NCBI RefSeq assembly: GCF_910594005.1
Contig: NC_057825.1
Location: 46,097,037-46,161,036, forward strand
Reading direction: 5' to 3'
From: Cervus elaphus
Lineage: Eukaryota; Chordata; Mammalia; Artiodactyla; Cervidae
DNA: 64,000 bases
In this document: one piece after another, positions 23,857-34,790 of the stretch
Numbering within the stretch: position 1 is the first letter of the stretch
How the letters are laid out: each line of letters begins with the position of its first letter
The notes under the pieces: model-generated
The model's database searches: none
Seen by the model: only the letters and a program-made list of their open reading frames with translations
What the model was told of the DNA's origin: nothing
Position numbers and translations under genes: made by a program

Positions 23857-24027
23857 CAGTTGACCCCATAGATGGTAGCCCACCAGGCTCATCTGTCCAT
23901 GGAATTCTCCAAGCAAGAATATTGGAGTAATTTCCTTCTCCAGGGGATCTTTCTAACCCAGGGACTGAACCTAAGTCTCCTGCATTGCAGGCAGATTCTT
24001 TACTGTTTGAGACACCAGGGAAGCCCC
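23857..24027 (-). mobile_element. SINE Bov-tA, 3'-shortened
   Basis: An antisense Bov-tA starting within the body (gtagcccaccaggctcatct) and ending in the inverted head caccagggaagcccc. The usual gctcagtc-type 3' end is missing. Confidence 0.88.
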
Positions 24028-24349
24028 TATTAACTTCACATCTTGTGTTAAAACTTTTTATCCAATTTCATATAGCCCTGCCTTTACCACTTCACAATAA
24101 CTTACAAGCTGCAACAGTTTTGTTTTAATAGAATTCAAAGATGGACTCCACTGATACGTGTCTTTTTATTATTCCCTTTCTTGAGGGGTAAGGACTTGCA
24201 ATTTACTTCAATCAATAAAACATGTGAGAGGTGATGGTTATCTCTCCCATGATCATGATACACTATATGGTAAAGGTGAAGGAAATTTTCCAATATAATT
24301 AATTTCCTTAATCAGTTAACTTGAACTTACTTAAAGATGACTATTTTGA
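24028..24349. other. unassigned sequence
   Basis: Nothing recognised. Confidence 0.45.
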
Positions 24350-24582
24350 GTGCGTGCATGCTAAATTGCTTCAATTGTATCCGACTCTTTGTGACCTTAT
24401 GGACCAGAGCCTGCCAGGCTCCTCTGTCCATGAAATTCTCCAGGCAGGAGTACTGGAGTGGGTTGCCATGCCCTCCTCCAAGGGATCTTCCTGACCCAGG
24501 GATCAAACCGATATCGCTTATATCTCCTGCATTGGCAGGCTGTTTTTTTTTTTTTTTACCACTAGCGACAACTGGGAAGCCC
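24350..24582 (-). mobile_element. SINE Bov-tA with internal T run
   Basis: Antisense Bov-tA (gtgcgtgcatgctaaattgc to gggaagccc). An uninterrupted T run at about 24542-24557 replaces the usual gattcttt region near the head. Confidence 0.92.
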
Positions 24583-24597
24583 TAACTAATAATCAGC

Positions 24598-25279
24598 TCA
24601 GCTCAGTTCAGTTGCCCAGTCGTGTCTGGCTCTTTGTGACCCCTTGGGCTGCAGCATTACAGGCTTCTCTGTCCATCACCAACTCCTGGAGTTTGCTCAA
24701 ACTTATGTCCATCGAGTCGGTGATGCCATCCAACCTTCTCATCCTCTGTTGTCCCTGTCTCCTCCTGGCTTCAATCTTTCCCAGCATCAGGGTCTTTTCC
24801 AGTGAGTCAGTTCTTTGCATCAGGTGGCCAAAGTATTGCAGTTTCACTTCAGCATTAATCTTTCCAATGAATATTCAGGACCGATTTCCTTTAGGATCAA
24901 CTGGTTGAAATTCCTTGCAGTCCAAGGGACTCTGAAGAGTCTTTTCCAACACCACAGTTTAAAGGCATCAATTCTTGGCATTTAGCTTTCTTTATAGTCC
25001 TATTTCTCACATTCATACTTGACTACTGGAAAAAACTGTAGCTTTGAATAGATGGACCTTTGTTGGCAAAGTAATGTCTCTGCTTTTTAATATGGTGTCT
25101 TGGTTGGACATAGCTTTTTTTCCCAAGGAGCAAGTGTCATTTAATTTCATGGCTTCAGTCACCATCTGCAGTGATTTTGGAACCCAAGAAAATAAAGTAT
25201 CTCACTGTTTCCTTTGTTTCCCCTTCTACTTGCCATGAAATGATGGGATCAGATGCTATGATCTTACTTTTCTGAATGA
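24598..25279 (-). mobile_element. BovB, 3' segment of a 5'-inverted copy
   Basis: The last ~0.68 kb of BovB, in minus orientation. The 3' tail lies at 24598 (ctcagctcagttcag on the plus strand), with landmarks gtgatgccatccaaccttct and caccatctgcagtgatttt. It ends on the plus strand at ttttctgaatg (25269-25279). The next base starts the 5' part of BovB in the opposite orientation. See the adjoining feature. Confidence 0.93.
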
Positions 25280-25499
25280 ACAGTATGAAAGGCAAAAATA
25301 TATGACACAGAGAGATGAACACCCCAGATCAGTAAGTGTCCAATATACTACTGGAGAAGAGTGGAGAAATAACTCCAGAAAAAATGAAGAGATAGAGCTG
25401 AAGTGAAAACAATGCCCAGTTGTGGATGTGAGTGGTGATGGAAGTAAAGTCCAATGCTGTAAAGAGCAATATTGCCTAGGAACATGGAATGAATCAAGG

Positions 25500-27613
25500 T
25501 AAATTGGAAGTGGTCAAACAAGGGACAACAAGAGTGAACATCGACATTTTAGGAATCAGTGAATTAAAATGGACTGGAATGGGCAAATTTAATTCAGATG
25601 ACCATTACATCTACTACTGTCTACAAGAATCTCTTTGAAAAATGCAGCAGCCCTCATGGTCAACAAAAGAGTCCAAAATGAAGTACTTGGGTGCAATCTC
25701 AAAAATAACAGAATGATCTCTGGTCATTTCCAAGGCAAACCCATTCAGTATCAGAGTAATCCAAGTCTATGCCCCAATCGCTAATGCTAAAGAAGCTGAA
25801 GTTGAACGGTTCTATGAAGACCTACAAGACCTTCCAGAAGTAACATCCAAAAGAGATGTCCATTTCATCATAGGGGACTGGAGTGCAAAAGTAGGAAGTC
25901 AAGAGATACCTGAGTAACAGGCAAATTTGACCTTGATGTACAAAATGAAGCAGGGCAAAGGCTAACAGAATTTTGACAAGAGAACACACTGGTCATAGCA
26001 AACACCCTCTTCCAACAATACAAGAGAAGACTCTGTTCATGGACATGGTCAATACCGAAATCGGATTGATTATACTCTTTGCAGCCAAAGATGGAGAATC
26101 TCTATACAGTCAGCAAAAACAAGACTGAGGGCTGACTGTGGCTCAGATCATGAACTCCTTACTGCAAAATTCAGACTTCAATTGAAATAAGCAGGGAAAA
26201 CCACTAGACCATTCAGGTAGGATCTAAATCAAATCCCTTGTGATTATACACAGGAAGTGACAAACAGATTCAAGGGATTAGACCTGATAGAGTGCTTGGA
26301 GAACTATGGATGGAGGTTTGTGACATCATACAGAAGGCAGTGATCAAGATCAACCCCGGGGGGTGGGGGGAGGGGGCAAATGCAAAAAGGCAAAATGGTT
26401 GTCTCAGGAGGCCTTACAAATAGTTGAGAAAAGAAGGGAAGCAAAAGGCAAAGGAGAGAAGGAAAGTTATACCCACTTGAATGCAGAGTGCCAAAGAGTA
26501 GCTAGGAGGGATAAGAAAACCTTCCTCAGTAAGCAATGCAAAAAAATAGAGGAAAACAATGGAATAGTAAAGACTAGAGATCTCTTCAAGAAAATTAGAG
26601 ATTTCAAGGGTACATTTCTTGCAAAGATGGGCACAATAAAGGACAGAAAATGTATAGACTTAAAAGAAGCAGAAGATATTAAGAAGAGGTGGCAAGAATA
26701 CACAGAACTATACAAAAAGCATCTTCATGACCCAGATACACGATGGTGTGATCACTCACCTAGAGCTAGATATCCTGGAATGCAAAGTCAAGTGGGCCTT
26801 AGGAAGCATCACTATGAACAAAGCTAGTGGAGGTGATGGAATTCCAGTTGAGCTATTTCAAATCCTAAAAGATGACCCTGTGAAAGTGCTGCACTCAGTT
26901 TGCTGGCAAATTTGGAAAACTCAGCAGTGGCCACAGGACTGGAAAAAGTCAGTTTTCATTCCAATCCCTACGAAAGGCAATGTCATAAAGTGTTTAAACT
27001 ACCACACAATTGCAGTCATCTCACATACTAGTAAAGTAATGCTCAAATTCTCCAAGCCAGGCTTCAACAGTATGTGAACTGTGAACTTCTAGATATTGTT
27101 GGATTTAGAAAAGGCAGAAGAACCAGAGATCAACTTGCCAACATCCGTTATATCAAAGAAAAAGCAAAAGAGTTCCAGAAAAACATCTACCTCTGCTTTA
27201 TTGACTATGCTAAAGCCTTTGCCTGTGTGGATCACAGCAAACCAGAAAATTCTTCAAGAGATGGGAATACCAGACCACCTGACCTGCCTCCTGAGAAATC
27301 TATATGCGGGTCAAGAAACAACAGTTTGAAAAGGAAATGGAACAACAGTCTGGTTCCAAATTGAGACAAGAGTACATCAAGGCTGTATATTGACACTCTG
27401 CTTATTTAACATATATGCCGAGTACAGCGTGTGCAGTGCTGGGCTGGATGATGCACAAGCTGGAATTAAGATTGCAGGGAGAAATATCAATAATCTCAGA
27501 TATGCAGATGACACCACCCATATGGCAGAAAGTGAAGAAGAACTAAAGAGCCTCTTGATGAAAGTGAAAGAGGAGTGAAAAAGTTGGCTTAAGACTCAAC
27601 ATTCAGAAAACTA
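25500..27613 (+). pseudogene. broken BovB endonuclease-RT frame
   Basis: The endonuclease half is out of long frames but readable. GDWSAKVG is near 25876, and ADCGSDHELL, with the catalytic SDH, is near 26131. The RT half survives in pieces (26363-26827, 26727-27077, 27074-27364, 27390-27578), with YADD at 27501-27512. There are multiple stops and shifts. This is the only copy in the window that retains the BovB endonuclease region. Confidence 0.9.
26358..26376 (+). repeat. G-rich tract inside BovB
   Basis: Runs of six, six and five G separated by single T and A, where other BovB copies are A-rich (compare 16537-16562). Locally potentially quadruplex-forming. Confidence 0.85.
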
Positions 27614-27639
27614 TCTAGTCATATGAGACTTTAAAAAGA

Positions 27640-27970
27640 GAGTCTCAATGTCAGAATTGAAAGAAGTTAGAGCTAATCTTCTGTGTTGTGAGCCACCTTT
27701 AAGGAAGGGTGACCTCCAGGAGCTGAGACCTCAATCCAGGAAGCCCCAAATCTGATCTGCTAATATACTGAGTGGAAGAGAACCAGAACCTTAATAGAGA
27801 TCACAGCCTCAGTTGACACTTCAGCCTGCAAGACCCTGGGCAGAGAATCCAGGTAAACTGTGGCTGGATGTCTCATCTATAGAACCACAAGATAAATAAA
27901 CAAATAAAAAGATGCTATTTCAAGCCATGAAGTTTATGGTGATTATCATGTAAACAATGGAAAACAAATG
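27640..27970 (+). mobile_element. MaLR (MLT1-type) LTR relic
   Basis: The later half has the MLT1 order: cctcagttgacacttcag, agaccctgggcagagaatcc, an AATAAA-bearing stretch (ataaataaacaaataaaaag) and atttcaagccatgaagttta. The 5' half is poorly preserved. It abuts the BovB end. Confidence 0.65.
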
Positions 27971-28270
27971 CACTTTTTAAGGCCCACATCCACAACAAAC
28001 TTCAGGCCAATTTCAAGGTAAATACAATTTTGGGGCAATATTCATATATTTTTTAACCATTTACAATGTGTGAAGGTGTGCTCTGTTTTTACTAGGTTTC
28101 TATCTTTTTTAAAATGAGTCAGTAATGAAGTTATTAAGTGCTGTGACTCAATCCTACTTTTCCCATAGGCCTGTTTTTTTTTTTTTCCTCTTTTAAAATA
28201 CTGTGCAATTTTACACAGCACAGTAATTCTTAGGAATATAAAAAATTTCTGTACTGCACTGTATTTACTA
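27971..28270. other. unassigned AT-rich sequence with T12 run
   Basis: No element recognised. A T run lies near 28175-28187. Confidence 0.5.
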
Positions 28271-29443
28271 AAGAATGTTCAAACCCCTGGACAATTGCAC
28301 TCATCTCCTATACTAGTAAAGTTATGCAAAAAATCCTGAATGCTACACATGAACCAAGAACTTCCAGATGCCCAAGCTGGGTTTAGAAAAGGCAGAGGAA
28401 CCAGAGATCAAATTGCCAACATTCATTGGATCATAGAGAAGGCAAGGGAATTCCAGAAAAAAACATCTGTATGTGGATCAAGAAGCAAAGTTAGACCCTT
28501 GTATGGAACAACTGACTGGTTCAGGATTGAGAAAGTAGCATGACAAAGCTGTTTACTGTCACCCTGTTAATTTAACTTATACACAGAACACATCATGAGA
28601 AATGCTGGGCTGGAGTAAATCACAAACTGGAGTAAGATTGCTAGGAGAAATATCAACAACTTCAGATATACAGATGATACCACTCTAATGGCAGAAAGCA
28701 AACAGGACCTAAAGAACCTCTTGATGAAGGTGAAGGAGGAGAGTGAAAAAACTGGCTTAAAACAAAACAAAAAAACTAAGATCATGGCATCTAGTCCCAT
28801 CACTTCATGGCAAATAGAAGGGGAAAATGTGGAAGCTGTGGCAGATTTCCTGTTCTTTGGCTCTAAAATCACTGCTGATAATGACAGCAGTTATGAAATT
28901 AGAAGACGGTTGCTTCCTGGCAGGAAAGCTATGACAAACCTAGATTGTGTATTAAAATGCAAGGACATCACTTTGCCACCAAAGTCCATATAGTCAAGGC
29001 TATAGTCTTTCCAGTAGTCATGCACAGTTGTGACAGCTGGACCATAAAAAGGCAGAGTGCCTAAGAAGTCATGCTTTTGAACTGTGGTGCTGGAGAAGAC
29101 TCTTGAGAGTCCCTTGGACAGCAAGGAGATCAAACCAGTCAATCTGAAAGGAAATCAACCCTGAATGTTCATTGAAAGGAGTGATGTTGAAGTGGAAGGT
29201 CCAATACTTTGGCCACCTATGCGAACAGCTGACTCATTGGAAAAGACCCTGGGACTGGGAAAGATTGAGGACAGAAGGAGAAGAGGATGACAGAGGGTGA
29301 GATGGTTGGATGGCATCACTGATGCATTGGAAAATGAACTTAGGCAAACTCTGGGAGATGGTGAGGGACAGGGAAGACCGGTGTGTTGCAGTCTATGGGG
29401 TTATGAAGAGCTGGACACAACTTGGCAACTGAACAACAGCAAC
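28271..29443 (+). mobile_element. LINE BovB, 5'-truncated with internal deletion
   Basis: It starts in the RT region (ggacaattgcactcatctcc) and ends in the tail gaacaacagcaacaatg. Compared with the copy at 16.4 kb, roughly 110-120 bp covering the start of the SVDH/AKAFD-type segment are missing at about 28465. The catalytic motif reads YTDD (28667-28678). The frames at 28340-28543 and 28688-28993 are remnants. Confidence 0.93.
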
Positions 29444-29818
29444 AATGTCATCTTGTATTAGACCTGACTGTATTTGCAATATGTTTGGAAATGGACTGTT
29501 TCACAAATATTTATAATGTTAGCATCCTATAAAGAGTAAAATCTTTCTCTAATAGTATTCAGTGCAGTTGCCATATATACTTTCAACCTATCTTTTAAAA
29601 GTAATGAACAACAACAACAAAAAAATAAAATAATAAACAGCTTGTGAGACCTTCAGAAATAAAATCAAGTTATTACAAGGCTGCTATCTCCAATCTCTAG
29701 CCTAATAAAGAAGAGATGAATCTGAGATTTTACTTAGAAATTGCTACTCTTAGTAAATTTGTTCTATATTCTACTTTTTATAAGTTGAGGAATCTGTTTT
29801 CTCCTCTGAGGTTATAAG
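29444..29818. other. unassigned sequence
   Basis: Nothing recognised apart from an A/AAC-rich patch at 29607-29638. Confidence 0.5.
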
Positions 29819-29822
29819 GTTC

Positions 29823-30326
29823 TGTTAGGTAGTTAGAATAAGACAAAGAGTCCAGAATGGAGGTGGCTAAAAGACAAGGAAGGGAAAAGCCTGCAAAAAC
29901 AGAACAAAGGAAGGTCCAAGGACTGGATTGAGGACCTCAGGTAGAACAAACAGCACTCCTGTCTAGCCCAATTTACATAGGGCAGACCCAGGGGGAGCAA
30001 AAAACATTTAAAAAGAGGAGCCAAAGGGCCGGGGTGGGGGGCTCTGTTTCTCTCTGCCGTGTGCTCACGCTCGTTCTCTCTGTCTCTTCTCATCTTTGGG
30101 TTGGCATGCCCTCACGCCTTGAGGATGTATTTTCCTATTATTTTCTAAATAAAATTGAGCTGTAACATAGAGCTGTAACACGGATCTAAGAGCAATGACA
30201 TGGTCTGTCCAAGACCCGAGAGCTATAACTCTGTCCCAGAGTCTGACACACTGAGGGCTCTAATGTCCGTGGCTTCAAATCTTTATTGAGATGGGACAGA
30301 ACTGAGGAGAATACACTCACCTGACA
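29823..30326 (+). mobile_element. solo endogenous retrovirus LTR with 4-bp TSD
   Basis: It begins TGTTAGGT and ends ...CTGACA. The direct repeat gttc flanks it at 29819-29822 and 30327-30330. A TATA-like tttaaaaag lies near 30008 and AATAAA at 30148-30153, giving U3-R-U5 order on the plus strand. A 4-bp TSD fits gammaretrovirus-like (class I) insertion. No internal viral genes adjoin, so it is a solo LTR formed by LTR-LTR recombination. The minus frame 29833-30093 is a shadow. Confidence 0.9.
30148..30153 (+). promoter_or_regulatory. LTR polyadenylation signal AATAAA
   Basis: The canonical hexamer, about 140 bp after the TATA-like motif of the solo LTR. Confidence 0.75.
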
Positions 30327-30330
30327 GTTC

Positions 30331-31819
30331 TACCTTCAGTGACTATTTTGAGGGCTCAGTGAAATATGCAATGTATTTAAGAGTATTTTTATGAAGGATT
30401 AAACAAACCTTAAATAAATTTACTTTTCAAATATAGATAAAATAAAGCTATAATAAATAGTCTCACAAAGAAAAACTTTTTAAATAAGGCTATGCCTTTG
30501 CCAATCAACAATAGTACTGACCCACTTTATATGAGTGAATACATAATACACATAACACATTTTATACATAACACATGCATTCTCTGGTTCATTCCTTCTA
30601 ATGAAAGCCCATCATTGTCTACTATTGAAGAGTAAATTGGTGGAGTTAAAGAGAGTTGAATTACAGTTGACATTTTCATGAATTGTTATAACTGTGATGA
30701 TAATAGTGCTTTCATGAAGAAGAAAGAAATTTCCCCTTGATTGCATTCACATACTGCTCTGTATCTTAAAATTTCCAAACACCTACTTCAGAAAAGCTCA
30801 TAAATATGAAAATTCTCCCTAGTTTCAGTATGACCAAAGCAAAGGCATGTGGACACGTGTCAAGATGATGAATGGAGACATATCACATCTATTTAATTTA
30901 TTTCTGCATTTAAATTGTAAGCTGACAACTATTTATGTTGATTTTACTTATCTTTTTCTCATTTGTGTTTATTAATACATAAGTTGTTTGCAGTACTTAG
31001 ATTTCATATGAATGCAGTTGATTTCACTAAACGCCTTTGTCAGTTGTTATCTTACATTTTTTTCCTTGGAGCCCTCCCTTTGTTATACTTACATGATACC
31101 TGATGCACTACTGTATTTATATATATAGTTTATTTGTTTGGGACTATGAATCAGTCACAAATTCTTCTTTAGAATTTTAGTATATAGGGGATTAAGAAAT
31201 AAAAGGCTCTCCAGCATAAAAAGTCCATGATATAAAACTTTGTTCTTTTTATAGCTGTGATTCCCACATGTCAAGTATGAGAGATAATGGAGATATGCAA
31301 GAGACAAATAGAGACAAAGAAGAAATGGGAAGGCCATAATGTAAATTTTGATTCTTGAAGCTACCTTCTTTTTTATGATTTGGTTTTCCAACAGTTATAT
31401 ATTTTAAGAGTCAACATATTTGTCTGTTCTCCTCCATTAATTTAGTTTTGTTTCTGTTATTTACAATGGAATTCTAGTTAATAAACTGTTATAGAGGTAG
31501 CGAATGAGCATACGTAATTTAGCTTCCCAGATTGTGCCTTATGTTTTCTCAGTTTACAAATTCAGTGTAATGCTTTGGTTTCCTTCTCTAGAATTTTTCA
31601 GTTTTAGAGCACTTATATCTGTAAGGTTTTCACCAGTTGGAGCAGGAGATAATGAGACTAAGCAGATAGAAGGAGGTAAGTCTCCTCTAAGTAATAAGAT
31701 TTATTTTCTCATAAGATTTATTACTTTGAAGGTCTTGTTCTTTAAATATAATTACACTAAAGTGATTCAAATAAGCTGACTAATTTTGTAAAACACATAC
31801 CCTAATTGCCTTTTTAAAT
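30331..31819. other. unassigned AT-rich unique sequence
   Basis: No young repeat or gene recognised over 1.5 kb. The frames at 31155-31391 and 31504-31779 have no motif. Confidence 0.5.
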
Positions 31820-31916
31820 TTCATGTTGCTGGAAGGCAGAGAATGTGCCTTTCCAATTTTTACATGGCTTTATATCAGATATAATAGTCACATAATAAAC
31901 GTTTGTTGAAGGACAA
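31820..31916 (+). mobile_element. LINE L2 3' tail relic
   Basis: gctggaaggcagagaatgtg then agtcacataataaacgtttg and ttgaagga follow the L2 terminal pattern. Confidence 0.55.
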
Positions 31917-33129
31917 GAGCCATGTGGATGTGGGAATTTGAGTTTGTGACAAAAGTCGCACTTTAGAATCACACCTCATATCTGATGCTTAAAATCCTTT
32001 AAATATTGATAAAATAAAAATTCAGTGTTAATTGGAATTCTCTATTTTGACTGTCAGTTCTCTCATTTAAAACATTAAAAGTGGTTAATGTATAATTTAT
32101 TGAATAACAGCAAAAGCCATCCCAAAGTGTTATGAATGTGTTTAAACAAGTGTTGGATGAGAGGCTGAGGATGTAAAGACTTTTAATTTTGTGGTTTCAA
32201 GATCAAATTCGGCAATATGCCTGTGGGTTTGACCACTACTCATGCAGGAGCTTTGAGGATTTTTGATGATGTAGAACAATCAGTGGTGAAAGATCAAAGG
32301 CTGGAACATTGAGGGCAAATACAGGTTCATGAATTTTAAAGGCAGTCATGTTTTAAATAATTTCAGTGCATAGCATGAAGCTGCTAGGACTGGTGAAATG
32401 GGCATTCAAGGAAGCCAACTTACTTTATCTTTAGATGAATAGGAAAAGATAACTGTAGCCCAAAATATGGACGGTTTTTCAGTTTTTTCAAACTAACTGA
32501 AAAACCTTTAATCAGTTCAAGGAATAAAAATGCTTGTAAAGGTTGCTTCTTAATTCCTGATAATTTCACCTTTTAACTTAACACATGAACAAATTAATTA
32601 GGGGCTATCAAAAGGCAAGAATGTGGTGTAGCTATCTTTAATATAAAATTGTATTAAATCAATTTTCTGAGATTGGTTCTATGTTACTATATTTAATTTC
32701 ACATAAACTTTAGAATGTTTTATGTAATGTAGTATACTCTTACTTTTAGAGAGAGTTTAATATGGTTTTTGTGACAATAACATTATGAAAGTGGTCAGCT
32801 GATCAAATTATAGATTTAGGTTTCCATCGAAGAAAAAGCATCCTTAGGATACTCTTGACTGCACATTTTAACCAAAAGCTGAAGTTTACCAGCTCACCTT
32901 CTTCTCCAAGCTCAAGCTATGAATGCTTCCAAGAAATAAAAACAAATTAGACCATAGAGTTAAAGGTCACACATACCAGTGAAAGGAAGACAGAGTTTGT
33001 GCTTTGCTTTTACTTTGTGGATTGTTCTTGTTTATCGTCTCTTCTTTGCCTATCTTGCACTTCCTTCACTGAGATGGCCTGGAGGACTCTCATACTAGGA
33101 GGGGCAGTTCACTAAGATCTAAATGATTA
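31917..33129. other. unassigned unique sequence
   Basis: No recognised gene or repeat, apart from the hairpin-forming inverted repeat listed separately. Confidence 0.5.
32473..32506. repeat. perfect 12-bp inverted repeat, 10-nt loop
   Basis: ggtttttcagtt at 32473-32484 pairs exactly with aactgaaaaacc at 32495-32506. No associated gene. Confidence 0.9.
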
Positions 33130-33345
33130 GCAACACAGGGCCCACAGACCACATTCATCCTGTTCCACATCAAGTCCGCTATGCTAATTGGTTTTTGAAT
33201 CGCTCGTGTCTGCTTTCAAGCTACCACGGCAAAGTTAATGGTTGCAACAGTGTCTTATAGCTCCCACAAATCTTTATTTACATTTATTATCTGGACATTT
33301 ACAGAAAATATTTGTCAACTCAGCAGTGCTGTGTTCAGGTGGAAG
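33130..33345 (+). mobile_element. fossil hAT-type DNA transposon
   Basis: The order cagggcccacagaccac, ctgctttcaagctaccac, ggcaaagttaatggttgcaa, tatttacatttattatctgg and acagaaaatatttgtcaact matches a common non-autonomous mammalian hAT family that I recognise by wording but cannot name securely. Confidence 0.65.
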
Positions 33346-34589
33346 AAGTATAAACTGAGAATTTTAAGCTGCCTCTGCTCTAGTTCTTAGCTTTTTCTGT
33401 CTTGGATTTTCCGTTGAGACTTCCTTTGCTAATAGGTTGGGAAAGTTTAAATGTCCTAGTAGAGACTTCAGGAACAGTGAGAAGAGTAGACATGCTTGTA
33501 GTCTACTACTTGGCGAGTTAAACATGCCAAGTAAGGTCTTAAACTAGTCCCGCATAATTCAAAAGGTACACTCTGTGGGGGTAAAATGGAACTCTTCATG
33601 TACAAGAATAAATTAAACATTTGCCGAGCATTCCCTCCATGTAAATCCTTCACGAATCTAGTGTAGAACAGGACTCAGAGTCTAGTCACATTATCTAGCA
33701 TCAGTGATCTAACAAAACACACTGCTTCAAAATGAATATCAAATGAACCTCACATATCCTATCTTTTGCGCTTGTTCATACATAAGGAACAGAAACAAAA
33801 AGGTCAATCTGCTTAGTAGCAGAGCTCTAAAAATAAATCAATTGCAATTGGAGTTGCTTTTATTTATTTTTTTAATTTGACTTATATCAGATTGTTTTAG
33901 AATGAAATCCAGTTTAAGTTGGAGAACTACCTTTACTTGTGGGATTTTTGGTGTTTGTTGTTTTTTTGTTTGTTTTTCATTTATTATCCCTCTGCACAAA
34001 GATTGTAGATAAGTGCTGTTTCAACTTCAGACTCTGTGTCATAATGGTATATTTCCTAACAGCCAATCACAACACATCCATAAAACTTGTCTTAATGGGA
34101 TTTTGCCTTGAGCATTATCTGTAATTAGGTAGGATGTTATCATTGCAACTCCATCACTGTGAGTTTTAGGTAAATCTTTTGGTGTCTGGGTTTCCAAGCT
34201 TCATAGCATACTTTGAACATGAGGTAAGCTTCTGCTGATGCTCAGGCACATACACACACACACATACACACACACACACACACACAGAGTATGGTTAATA
34301 TTCAACAACATTTTTTAATTAGCAAATGTGTCTGTGCTGAAAGTTTTATTCTTATTTTATTATTATTTCTTTCTTTTTGCACATATTGGCTCTTTTGATG
34401 TAAATACAATCCAATCTAGAGACAGCAGTAAATGGCAGATGCCACACCAGAAGTGTGCTGATGACACCATCTGCTTTTTGCAACTCTCTCTTGGTCACTG
34501 ATTTCTCTGAGAGGTTTTCTTTAAGATAGTTGAACAATCTTATGCCATGTTGTGTGACATATGGAGTACTATTTCATTAGTGACTTCAG
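33346..34589. other. unassigned unique sequence
   Basis: No gene. A T/G-rich stretch lies at 33940-33980 and a CA microsatellite is listed separately. Confidence 0.5.
34247..34289. repeat. (CA)n microsatellite
   Basis: About 40 bp of CA with two TA interruptions. Confidence 0.95.
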
Positions 34590-34790
34590 TATGCTGAAGT
34601 TGAGAAAGCAAGGAATGTGGAATCAGATAGCCAGATTTAGAAGTCCTGGTTGGTTTCCTCATGGGATAAAGTCATGTAGACTTTCTGTCCTTAGTTCCTA
34701 AGCTGTACAATAATAACCAATGTCATTGAGCTGCCTAAGAGGTGCTATGATAAATAACTGTTTAATACCGAAAGTGCTAGATAAACTATA
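34590..34790 (+). mobile_element. MIR SINE (ancient)
   Basis: The order ggaatcagatagccagattt, gacttt...cctaag, ctgtacaataataac, gagctgcctaagaggtgcta and gataaataactg parallels the MIR core and 3' half. Confidence 0.55.

Larger units (their letters stand above)
25280..27613 (+). mobile_element. BovB, inverted 5' segment of the same copy
   Basis: It starts in the BovB 5' region (aacagtatgaaaggcaaaaa) and runs through the endonuclease and RT regions to cattcagaaaacta at 27600-27613. That is the same element position where the minus-strand 3' segment begins. Together the two segments make about 3.0 kb, close to full length. The arrangement fits a twin-priming 5' inversion. Confidence 0.92.

Noticed and set aside
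29823..30326. Full provirus
   Set aside because: Only one LTR with matching 4-bp flanks. No gag, pol or env-like frames next to it.
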